This document shows, piece by piece, positions 24,156 through 32,104 of a stretch of DNA of 47,081 nt. A model generated the notes under the pieces. The model was not told the origin of the DNA and ran no database searches. It saw only the letters and a program-made list of their open reading frames with translations. Source of the stretch: Nostoc sp. FACHB-152 (lineage in GTDB: Bacteria > Cyanobacteriota > Cyanobacteriia > Cyanobacteriales > Nostocaceae); the NCBI RefSeq assembly GCF_014697475.1, contig NZ_JACJRV010000055.1, positions 1-47,081 on the forward strand, given 5' to 3'. The translations under genes and the position numbers were made by a program. The stretch's first letter is position 1, and the number at the start of each line of letters is the position of its first letter.

Positions 24156-25256
24156 ATGTATTATTTATTAGCTAAATTAGATGGCAGCGGACTAGCCCAA
24201 GAAGCCAACAATAATGCTGTGGCAGTTAGCCAAGGATTTAACGATTTATGGAATAAAATTATCGCTGGAGAAGTCTACTCCTCCATGTGTACAGTTGGAG
24301 CTTTATTTGCCATTGCCACTTTAACTTTTTTCCTAATTGAGTGGACAAAAAAGATGATGAGTGGAGATGAGCAACGTGCTTACACTGATTTCATCTGGCC
24401 TGCACTGGTAGTACTTTTACTATCTAATAATGGAAAACTTTTGGGGGAGTCTACATTAGCAATTAGAAACTATATCAATAATGTAAATACCTTAGTTTTA
24501 ACCAGTACTGCTGCTGGAATTAACCTGAGAGAAGCATATCAGCAAGCATTAGGAACAGAAGCCGCGCGTAGTGCTATTGGCATAGCAGTTAATCGATGTC
24601 AAAATTCATCTTTAACTCCTCAAGAAGAAGTAGCTTGTTTAGAGCAAGCCAAACAAGATCTAACTCAAAAATACCCAGATAAAATTCAAAATAATAGATT
24701 ATCTTCTTGGTTTATTGATGCAATTGTGGGGACAATTGATGCTTATAAAGATTTAACGCAAGGTAATGCTAACCCAAGGGATTTTTTGTTATCTCCTATT
24801 AATTCCTTCATTGGCTCTAGTATCACTGACATTATCTCCATAATATTAATTGGTATGAATGGCGCTTATCAGTGGGGAATTGAACTCACCTTGCTGGTAA
24901 CAGCACTTCTTGGGCCTATGGCGGTTGGTGGTTCATTATTACCCTATGGAGCCAAATCTCTTTACACTTGGCTTGTTGGCTATTTTAGTGTTGGGATAGG
25001 AAAACTCTGTTTCAACATTATTGTTGGCTTTGCTGCTCAATTAATTGCTGATTCTAAAACTTATCAGCCAATGTTTTTCTTATTTACTATTGGTATCATA
25101 GCTCCATTTCTAGCTACTGGTTTGGCAGCAGGTGGTGGCTTGGCTGTACTTTCACAAATCAATAAAGCTGCTGAAACCTATAGCAGTATTGCTATTGATG
25201 TTAGTAAGGCAGTCATTACTAAAGGTGGTAGTTTAGCCGGAAAATTATCTCGATAA
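24156..25256 (+). CDS. VirB6/TrbL-like polytopic membrane protein
   Basis: 366 aa. Several hydrophobic segments: VGALFAIATLTFFLIEW (about 45-62), IWPALVVLLLS (about 88-98), then a polar region of about 90 residues, and four more in the C-terminal half (including SIILIGMNGAYQWGIELTLL, GPMAVGGSLLPYGA and FTIGIIAPFLATGLAAGGGL). The Gly-rich last segment and the central polar loop are typical of VirB6/TrbL. It would form part of the inner-membrane channel. The start ATG at 24156 is directly at the beginning of the protein-like sequence, with a poor ribosome-binding site. Confidence 0.7.
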   Translation: MYYLLAKLDGSGLAQEANNNAVAVSQGFNDLWNKIIAGEVYSSMCTVGALFAIATLTFFLIEWTKKMMSGDEQRAYTDFIWPALVVLLLSNNGKLLGESTLAIRNYINNVNTLVLTSTAAGINLREAYQQALGTEAARSAIGIAVNRCQNSSLTPQEEVACLEQAKQDLTQKYPDKIQNNRLSSWFIDAIVGTIDAYKDLTQGNANPRDFLLSPINSFIGSSITDIISIILIGMNGAYQWGIELTLLVTALLGPMAVGGSLLPYGAKSLYTWLVGYFSVGIGKLCFNIIVGFAAQLIADSKTYQPMFFLFTIGIIAPFLATGLAAGGGLAVLSQINKAAETYSSIAIDVSKAVITKGGSLAGKLSR

Positions 25257-25339
25257 ATTTCTATTTATTAAGAAAATTATCTGGCGAATTCTGAATTTTT
25301 ATATTTTCTCAATTTCTCCTCTGCATCCTGAAGCCAAAA

Positions 25340-26134
25340 ATGTTGAATACAAAAGATAAAAATGGTTCTAAACAGCCACGAGAACCTTTACAATTACTCA
25401 AATACAATAAATCTGTCCCAACTAGAGTAGGAATAATTTCTCTAGCTGGTTTCTCAATGGCAACAATTTCCTTGATTTTGCAACTTTTAAATTATGGAGC
25501 CATTAGCGTTTTAGGACAAAAACAATTAGCTTTAGTACAACTTGTCAATGGAGATACTATTTATGCTCAAGCTGTAGAACCTCAAGAACGTTCTGATGAA
25601 GTCATTAAAAAATTTGTCTCTGATACTTTTATTAGGATGTTTAACTGGGATGGACTAATAAAAGCATTCAACGCCAAAGGGGAGCCAATCACTAAAGCTG
25701 ATCCAGGGATTGAAGTAGGTCAACTTAATTCTAAATCCAATAGCAGAGTTACTACTTCTGCTTACGATGCGGCATTTGCCCTGAGTGAGAAGCAAAATTT
25801 TCGCGCCGCTTTTTTACGTAAGTTAGCCAGCATAACTCCCTTCGGTATCTTCACTGGAGAACAACAAATTTCTTTAATTCCGCGATTTATCTCTCAACCT
25901 CGACAAGTTAAAAACGGTCGCTGGGAAATTGATTTCATTGGTACTCTTGTTACTTTTAATCGCTCTAATAATGCCGGAGCAGGTATCCCCTTTAATAAAA
26001 CTGTTACTGTTGAAGCAATTAGTACGCCCCAAGCTATCAATACTACTGAGCTATCTCAGAAAATTTATGCTGCCCGTCGTGCCGGACTCGAAATTATTGA
26101 AATTGTTGACTTAGATTTGAGGAAAAGAAGATGA
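25340..26134 (+). CDS. VirB8-like assembly factor
   Basis: 264 aa. A cytoplasmic N-terminus of about 30 residues, one membrane helix (VGIISLAGFSMATISLILQL at about 31-50), then a periplasmic domain with alternating strands (EIDFIGTLVTFNR, KTVTVEAIST) compatible with the NTF2-like fold of VirB8/TraE. Its place immediately before VirB10 supports this. Its last codon overlaps the VirB10 start by 4 bp. Sequence similarity to classical VirB8 is not obvious by eye, so the call is architectural. Confidence 0.6.
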   Translation: MLNTKDKNGSKQPREPLQLLKYNKSVPTRVGIISLAGFSMATISLILQLLNYGAISVLGQKQLALVQLVNGDTIYAQAVEPQERSDEVIKKFVSDTFIRMFNWDGLIKAFNAKGEPITKADPGIEVGQLNSKSNSRVTTSAYDAAFALSEKQNFRAAFLRKLASITPFGIFTGEQQISLIPRFISQPRQVKNGRWEIDFIGTLVTFNRSNNAGAGIPFNKTVTVEAISTPQAINTTELSQKIYAARRAGLEIIEIVDLDLRKRR

Positions 26135-27738
26135 GTGAAGTTCATCCAAATAATTATAATGGGTCTTTATCAGGCATCGACAATCTTCTGGCTATAGATG
26201 ACGATACTGCTAATAATTCGCTACCACATCAGGACTCCCAAACACAAATCCAACCTGAGTCTTTATTATTAACTAAACACACATTAGTTACTTCTCCTTG
26301 GTCGAGATTGTTAATAATTTCTGTTCCTTTTGGATTTGGCTTTTTAGCGATATTTTTTCTGTTAAATGGAGTTTTTCATCCGCAACAAGATAAAACTGCC
26401 CAACAACCTCAACAACAGTCCCAACTTACAGAACAAGCACAAGTCCAGGATGATAACGACGGAGATGCTCGTGCAAAACTTGCACTCTCGGATCAAGCTG
26501 ATGAATTAGGCAAAATGAACCATCCAGATCAAGACACTCAATCTTTACCATCCACTCCACCTCAAAAAGTGGTTTCTACACCAACAGTCCCACAAACTAC
26601 ACCATATCCTTCTCCACGCCCAACTTATCGCCCTTCACCGCGGACTGTTGAGCAACCTACCCCAGCTATCAAGGTCAACTCTACTCCAAAACCATCACGC
26701 ACCTATTCTTCTTTTCAACCTGCTACGGTTACTCGACCACTCACCCCTGTAGATCCTACTGCTGAATTTAACCGACTCCGCACTATTGGTTCTTATGGTG
26801 TCATAGCTTACGCAAGTACCGAAAATACTGATGTGAATACCAATTTACCCGTATCCACCTTAGATCCATTAGACCCTGCCGGAAGTAATGGAGCAAATTC
26901 TAATTTACAACAGCCGGGTGATTCAACACCTCATCTGAATGCAGATATCTCAAACCCCACGCCAGTCGTTACAACAGACGGTATTGAGCAAATCCGTCCA
27001 CGCTGGCAAGTCTGGGACAAAAATTACAAACCCGACAAATATCTAGCTCAAGAAAACCTAATCCTCAATGAACAACTTCTTCGTTATCTCACCGTTGGAG
27101 AAGAGGCTAGTGGTGTTTTAGTTACCCCTGTTATCAAACAACAAACCCATACCAATCACACCCAACAACAAACCGAAGATGGTAAACGTTTTGTGGCGCG
27201 ATTAACCCAAGACTTGCACGACAACTATGGTGATGTCGCTATTCCCGTTAGGAGCTTATTGGCTGTGGAATTAGTATCTGTTGACGCTGGTAATTATGCG
27301 ATCGCTTCCGTCAAGAGCATTATCAAAGACAACACGGAATATCCTATTCCAGATGGTGCAATTTCTGTACATGGTAAAGCAGGTCAACCTTTAATTGCTC
27401 AGAAGTTCCACTCATTAGGTGGCGAGATTGCACAGTACGACATGACTGTGGGATTAGTTGGGGGGCTGGCCAAAGTAGGTGAGATTATTAATCAACCCGA
27501 TGTTCAGCAATCTATACAAACTGCCTTTGGCGGTGGTTACTCCAACACTACTGTTCAAAATAATCGCCGTAATCTTGGTGCTGCTTTTTTAGAAGGTGCT
27601 TTTGGCAAGCTAGGCGATATTGTAAGCGAGCGCGCTGCTCGTTCCACTCAAGAAATACTCTCTCGACCCAATGTTTGGTATATCCCACAAGGAACAAAAG
27701 TTTCTTTTATCGTTAACCGTACTTTAGAACTGCCATGA
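26131..27738 (+). CDS. virB10: VirB10/TrbI-like envelope-spanning protein
   Basis: 535 aa. Cytoplasmic N-terminus, single membrane helix at 59-82 (RLLIISVPFGFGFLAIFFLL), a long Gln/Pro-rich linker (85-250, including PSPRPTYRPSPRT) and a C-terminal beta-barrel domain with IPVRSLLAVELVSVDAG and the terminal NVWYIPQGTKVSFIVNR, the conserved ending of VirB10/TrbI. It spans from inner to outer membrane and forms the core complex with VirB9. Overlaps both neighbours by 4 bp, so expression is tightly coupled. It precedes the VirB9-like gene, the reverse of the VirB order. Confidence 0.8.
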   Translation: MSEVHPNNYNGSLSGIDNLLAIDDDTANNSLPHQDSQTQIQPESLLLTKHTLVTSPWSRLLIISVPFGFGFLAIFFLLNGVFHPQQDKTAQQPQQQSQLTEQAQVQDDNDGDARAKLALSDQADELGKMNHPDQDTQSLPSTPPQKVVSTPTVPQTTPYPSPRPTYRPSPRTVEQPTPAIKVNSTPKPSRTYSSFQPATVTRPLTPVDPTAEFNRLRTIGSYGVIAYASTENTDVNTNLPVSTLDPLDPAGSNGANSNLQQPGDSTPHLNADISNPTPVVTTDGIEQIRPRWQVWDKNYKPDKYLAQENLILNEQLLRYLTVGEEASGVLVTPVIKQQTHTNHTQQQTEDGKRFVARLTQDLHDNYGDVAIPVRSLLAVELVSVDAGNYAIASVKSIIKDNTEYPIPDGAISVHGKAGQPLIAQKFHSLGGEIAQYDMTVGLVGGLAKVGEIINQPDVQQSIQTAFGGGYSNTTVQNNRRNLGAAFLEGAFGKLGDIVSERAARSTQEILSRPNVWYIPQGTKVSFIVNRTLELP

Positions 27739-28448
27739 AAAACATGATTATTGGCTGTGCTGTTGCGGTTGTTTGTCTGTCTCCAGCAATCTCCCTAGCT
27801 GCACCTGTAGTTCGTACCATTAGGCAATCTCAAGCGTCGGGACAGACAGCTAAACTCCAAACGATCAACGTCTGGAATGGTCATGGTGTGGTGGTTTCAT
27901 TTTATGAAGTAGGTGAAACAATACAACGAGTCTGGTTAGATGATCCATCTCAAATCTTGGTTGATACTGATGGCTGCTTGGAGGGCATCAACCCTAATTG
28001 TCAAAATTCAGGTGCGGGACTAATTCATCTGCGGCGCATCAAAAAAGTTAATATCCCAGGTCTACCACAAACCCCAAGCACTCTGTTAACAGTGATCACA
28101 CAGACCAATACAGGTGAGCGTAAGGCTTACAGTTTTCGCGTCATAGCTTCTAACGGCACTCCTAAATACAGCCAAGTAGTCATCAGTAATGATGTTGCTG
28201 TTGATAGCAAGAAAACACCACACCCTCAACTGCAACCATTACTTACCACTATTAAAACAGTTAATAGCTTGAGGAATGGCATGGCTGTTGCTATTAGGAA
28301 GAAATGGCTTACCTCTAATGATGATTTGCATCAACGTCTGCAAAAATTAATTACCTATTTACAGCAAGGTGATGACCTGAATGCTGCTGCTGATAAAGCT
28401 GTTGTCTCCACACAATTAGTCAACAAACTCATTACTCTTGGTTCATAA
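27735..28448 (+). CDS. virB9: VirB9/TraK-like core-complex protein
   Basis: 237 aa. Signal peptide MIIGCAVAVVCLSPAISLAA, then a domain with GHGVVVSFYEVGETIQRVW, LDDPS, LIHLRRI and the TLLTVIT strand followed by YSFRV, matching the N-terminal domain of VirB9/TraK. A C-terminal helical part (RLQKLITYLQQGDDLNAAADKA, split here by context) replaces the usual outer-membrane domain and is probably family-specific. It would contact VirB10 in the outer-membrane ring. The start overlaps virB10 by four bases. Confidence 0.7.
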   Translation: MKNMIIGCAVAVVCLSPAISLAAPVVRTIRQSQASGQTAKLQTINVWNGHGVVVSFYEVGETIQRVWLDDPSQILVDTDGCLEGINPNCQNSGAGLIHLRRIKKVNIPGLPQTPSTLLTVITQTNTGERKAYSFRVIASNGTPKYSQVVISNDVAVDSKKTPHPQLQPLLTTIKTVNSLRNGMAVAIRKKWLTSNDDLHQRLQKLITYLQQGDDLNAAADKAVVSTQLVNKLITLGS

Positions 28449-28478
28449 GAATTTTTCACTTCAGGAAACAATTAACCT

Positions 28479-29684
28479 ATGAAAATTACTAAACATTCTC
28501 CTGATGATCATACTTTACGTTATCTTATTTTATTTGGTTTACTAGGAAGTTTATTTCTTCATAGTTTTATCAAATACGGCTTACTCAATCAAGTTGTCGG
28601 TTTTTTAATGACTCCTGCTTACTCACAAGTTCCTTTAGTTAAATCACCTAATGGCTTTATACCTGATTGGTCACGCTTACGCTTTCAAGATATGATTATC
28701 TACTCTGATGGTAGTGTTACTTACCAAGCCACTAGAGGTAGAGAAACTAGAACTTGGAAAGCCGGACAAAGCATTGCCGAATTCATGGAACTCGGAGATT
28801 TTGAAACTCCCCATTTAGCTATTGAAAAATTAAACCTTTCTACAATCTCTCAAACGCAAAATTTAAGTTTAAGTCGCCTGAAGCTGATTGACTTTGAACC
28901 CACTAAATGGCAAACTTTACCTGATTTAGTTAACGCAATTCCTACTTTACGAAATCGATCTATAACTAGTGTCAAACCTCTGGGTGATTTTTTGAATAAA
29001 TTCGGGATTGCCAATGGCACAATTGGTAATGCTAGCACTAATCCCCGGCTTCAGAATATTCCCTTGATGAGAGTAATTAATTTACAAAATTACTCCCTCA
29101 CTTCTATCCCTAACATTCAAAATACTGCCATCAATCGTTTTGCTAATTGGCAAAATAGTAAAGTTAATGGTGTGCCTGGACTCGACACTTTAACCTGGGA
29201 TTATTTTCCCGGTTTACGTACTCTTGACCTCAATTTTGTTGGCAAAGTCGATATTGTTTTTCGAGATGTTGAAGCTAACCGGACTCGCTCTATCTCCGGT
29301 AGTTATCAACAAGGATTTAACGTACCCTGTTTGCAAAATAATTGCGCTCATGCAGAGATGTCTGGTGTTGGCAGCACAACAGGTTTGCAGTGGATTTCCG
29401 GCAAAGTTCAGAAGGTTAGGGGTGGATTTGGGATTTTACAATCCCTCAACCGTGGGCAGGAACCTACAGGCCGACATCCTTTTGGTTCTGCTTTTAAACA
29501 AGTCATTTGGGATATTGATGAAGCTAGTGGTTCTCTGGAAACTGCTATGTTTTTTAGAATCTGCAAAACTATCCCTTTTATTGGGCGTACTTGCTCTCCT
29601 TTTTTTATTGGGCCTGTACCTTTCATTGAATACAAAGAAAAAGACCCAATTATTTTTGGTCAACCCTCAACACTTCCAGATTAA
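28479..29684 (+). CDS. Exported protein of unknown function encoded in the secretion operon
   Basis: 401 aa. One hydrophobic N-terminal helix (YLILFGLLGSLFLHSFIKYG at 15-34) and a likely cleavage site after TPAYSQ (about 49). Residues 105-250 hold repeated short leucine/asparagine-rich segments (IEKLNLSTISQTQNLSLSRL, later NIPLMRVINLQNYSLTSIPN) that recall leucine-rich or beta-helical repeats without matching a standard consensus. The C-terminal third has cysteine pairs (VPCLQNNC, ICKTIPFIGRTC) that may form disulfides. I do not recognise a family. It sits between VirB9 and VirD4, so it is probably a surface or tip component of this transfer apparatus. Confidence 0.6.
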   Translation: MKITKHSPDDHTLRYLILFGLLGSLFLHSFIKYGLLNQVVGFLMTPAYSQVPLVKSPNGFIPDWSRLRFQDMIIYSDGSVTYQATRGRETRTWKAGQSIAEFMELGDFETPHLAIEKLNLSTISQTQNLSLSRLKLIDFEPTKWQTLPDLVNAIPTLRNRSITSVKPLGDFLNKFGIANGTIGNASTNPRLQNIPLMRVINLQNYSLTSIPNIQNTAINRFANWQNSKVNGVPGLDTLTWDYFPGLRTLDLNFVGKVDIVFRDVEANRTRSISGSYQQGFNVPCLQNNCAHAEMSGVGSTTGLQWISGKVQKVRGGFGILQSLNRGQEPTGRHPFGSAFKQVIWDIDEASGSLETAMFFRICKTIPFIGRTCSPFFIGPVPFIEYKEKDPIIFGQPSTLPD

Positions 29685-29734
29685 TTTTCTAGAAACAGCA
29701 GGAAATTTATAGACTTTCCATTTCCAATATCTTT

Positions 29735-31519
29735 ATGAATAAGTCTTTGGGAACGGCTAACAAAACTGATAGCCAAGAATTTCGGTTTGAGCAGTTGCAA
29801 AACCCTCACGATAGCATCGGCAGATACACCAATCATTTATTTACTCCATCAGGGTTAGCACTTTTGAGTCTTCTTGGTTCTTATTTGTTGATGAGGGTCG
29901 TTTTTGGCGATGCTTCTCATAAAAAGAAAATTGCTACTAGCTACTGGGGCGGAAGCAAGGAAACTACTACTGCACTTAAAAAAGCCCTTAAACAAATTAA
30001 ACAGCCTCAATGTGACAGTGCTGCACTTTATATTGGTCAGCATTCTTCTTCGCATCAAGGTACTAATACTACTTTTTATATTCCTGATGTCCAGAGAGGA
30101 ACAGCCGCAATTGGCACTACTGGTAGTGGCAAAACTGCTAGTGCTATCAACCCCATGATTTACTCCGCTATTGAGCAAGGTTTTGGGATCATTGCTTATG
30201 ATTTCAAATATCCCTCACAAGCCAAAATCGTGGCTTATGCTAAGTATCACGGCTATGATGTCCATATATTTGCTCCCGGTTTCCCTGAATCCGAAGTCTG
30301 CAATCCTTTAGATTTTCTGCGTGATAGTAGTGATGCGGAAACTGCTCGTCAAATTTCGACTGTTATCAATAAAAACTTCCGCCTGTTGAACAACAGTAAT
30401 GAAGATGGTTTCTTCGGCCCATCTGGCGATCAGTTAACTCAAGCCATCCTCATGCTCACTAAAGAGTTTGGTGAATTAGCTGATGTCATGACTGCTGCTG
30501 CCATTCTCTCTAGTGAACAGATGGTTAAACGCTTGATGGCGGCTGACCTCAATCCTTGGATTAAAATTGCTTTTGGTCAGTTGTTTAGTTCCGCCGCTAG
30601 TGAAAAAACTGTTGCCGGGATTGTGGCGACTGCCAGCATCATGTTCACTCGCTTCATGGCTAAGAATACTCTTGGTTGTTTCATCGGTAAAACCACTTTA
30701 CCTTTGGAGATTCAAGGTAAGCAGATGATTATCTTTGGATTAGATCGTGAGCGACGAGATGCGATCGCGCCTTTAATGACTAGCATCTTGCACATGACTA
30801 TCGCCCGTAACATTGCTAAAAAGCGTAAAGATCCATTAATCGTTGCATTAGACGAACTGCCTTCGATTTACCTGCCGGATTTATATAAGTGGCTCAATGA
30901 ATCTCGAAGTGAAGGATTCTGCGGCATTTTGGGCTGGCAGAATATGGGGCAGTTGGAGAAGAACTATGGTAGAGAAGTCGCTAAAACTATCTTGGGGGCT
31001 TGTAGCACAAAATTCATCTTTAACCCTGGTGAGAATGACTCGGCTCAATTGTTCTCCAGCTTTTTAGGTGATGAAGAAATTAAGTACAAGCATAAGAGTC
31101 GCTCAACCGGAGGCGGCAAAGCTAACACTACCACCAGCGACCAAGAGAAAACTAAAAAGCTGTTTGAATCGGCTCAGTTTCTTAAGCTTGTAGCTGGTAA
31201 ATGTGTCTTTATCAATCCTGCGTATTCTAATAAAACTGAGGGGTCTGTTCCTTTACTTAAAAAGATTAAAATCTCTCAGCCTTTAGAGAACATTGATACC
31301 TACAATCAACTCAAATGGCATGAGCTTGTCAGTTTATTAGCTAGAAAGAGTACACAAAAATTTCCTGACCAACAAGATTTAGCTCTTCGAGTTGCTCAAA
31401 TCGAGCAACGTTTTCCTATCCCCAGCAATCCTGATTCTGCTCCTAAAAATCCTAGCAAATTGAAAATATCTGATGTTCATACTTTAATTAACCAAGAAGA
31501 ACCTAATTTACCAATCTAA
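29735..31519 (+). CDS. virD4: VirD4/TraG-type coupling protein (T4CP)
   Basis: 594 aa. One N-terminal hydrophobic segment (LALLSLLGSYLLMRVVFG) at about 37-54. Walker A GTTGSGKT (127-134), then the conserved YDFKYPSQ, and Walker B LIVALDELP with D373/E374. The segments GFCGILGWQNMGQLEKNYG and IFNPGEND are the expected TraG/VirD4 motifs after Walker B. It brings the relaxase-DNA complex to the channel. Of the usual two N-terminal helices only one is clear. It is followed 34 bp later by a small relaxase-like gene. Confidence 0.9.
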   Translation: MNKSLGTANKTDSQEFRFEQLQNPHDSIGRYTNHLFTPSGLALLSLLGSYLLMRVVFGDASHKKKIATSYWGGSKETTTALKKALKQIKQPQCDSAALYIGQHSSSHQGTNTTFYIPDVQRGTAAIGTTGSGKTASAINPMIYSAIEQGFGIIAYDFKYPSQAKIVAYAKYHGYDVHIFAPGFPESEVCNPLDFLRDSSDAETARQISTVINKNFRLLNNSNEDGFFGPSGDQLTQAILMLTKEFGELADVMTAAAILSSEQMVKRLMAADLNPWIKIAFGQLFSSAASEKTVAGIVATASIMFTRFMAKNTLGCFIGKTTLPLEIQGKQMIIFGLDRERRDAIAPLMTSILHMTIARNIAKKRKDPLIVALDELPSIYLPDLYKWLNESRSEGFCGILGWQNMGQLEKNYGREVAKTILGACSTKFIFNPGENDSAQLFSSFLGDEEIKYKHKSRSTGGGKANTTTSDQEKTKKLFESAQFLKLVAGKCVFINPAYSNKTEGSVPLLKKIKISQPLENIDTYNQLKWHELVSLLARKSTQKFPDQQDLALRVAQIEQRFPIPSNPDSAPKNPSKLKISDVHTLINQEEPNLPI

Positions 31520-31553
31520 CTTTTTCCGGAAATTTATATCATCTGTAACAGCC

Positions 31554-32030
31554 ATGAAAATGACTATTCAAGAATCTGCTATTGATGATTTCAATATGAT
31601 TCACCAACTCTCTCAAAATAGAAAGATAGGTATGAGCAGCTTCCCGGAAATTGAGCCGACTATTTCTCAAGTTATTACTAATTTTCAGAATTTAGCGCAA
31701 AAAAGACCAAAACTTAGAAAGCCGGGAATTTATACCCAAATCAGTTTAAAGAATATTTACTTTCATGTATCTTATGAATCCTGCCATCAAATTGTTACTC
31801 AATATATCCAAGGCATCTGTTGGCATGATTTACAGTATGTTTGTTTTTTTGATATTCAGCATCATAATATTTACATTCATATTATCTTTAATCGAGTTAC
31901 TCCTGAAGGCAATCTCATTGACATTAGATGCCTTGGTGCTACATGGCAACAATATGAAGTTTTGCGTAAATCCTGTTCTCAGATATTTAATAGTTCTCAG
32001 AGTTTTTGTTTTCAAAATCCCTGCTTTTGA
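31554..32030 (+). CDS. Stand-alone MOBP-type relaxase core, short
   Basis: 158 aa. The central region matches the HUH relaxase core of the VirD2/MobA (MOBP) family: YFHVSYE (62-68), QYIQGICWHDLQYV, and the histidine motif DIQHHNIYIHIIFNRVTPEG (split: DIQHHN, IYIHIIFNRV, TPEG), which fits H-x-D-x-x-x-(H)-I-H-x-x-x-N-R-V. The usual full domain is over 200 aa and is followed by a long C-terminal part that is missing here. The N-terminal nicking tyrosine is not obvious; Y60 or Y64 could serve. It directly follows the coupling protein gene. It may be a remnant, an accessory DNA-binding protein or a working minimal relaxase, in addition to the MobV relaxase. Confidence 0.65.
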   Translation: MKMTIQESAIDDFNMIHQLSQNRKIGMSSFPEIEPTISQVITNFQNLAQKRPKLRKPGIYTQISLKNIYFHVSYESCHQIVTQYIQGICWHDLQYVCFFDIQHHNIYIHIIFNRVTPEGNLIDIRCLGATWQQYEVLRKSCSQIFNSSQSFCFQNPCF

Positions 32031-32104
32031 CTGATTTGGCTCTCTTGCCTAATTTTAGGTAATTAGGTAACTACATATTCTTAAATTTTTTAGTTTTAAT
32101 AATT

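Noticed and set aside
29224-29712. Overlapping plus-strand frame inside the exported protein gene
   Set aside because: Composition (Leu-rich, no start signal) is that of a shadow of the real gene.
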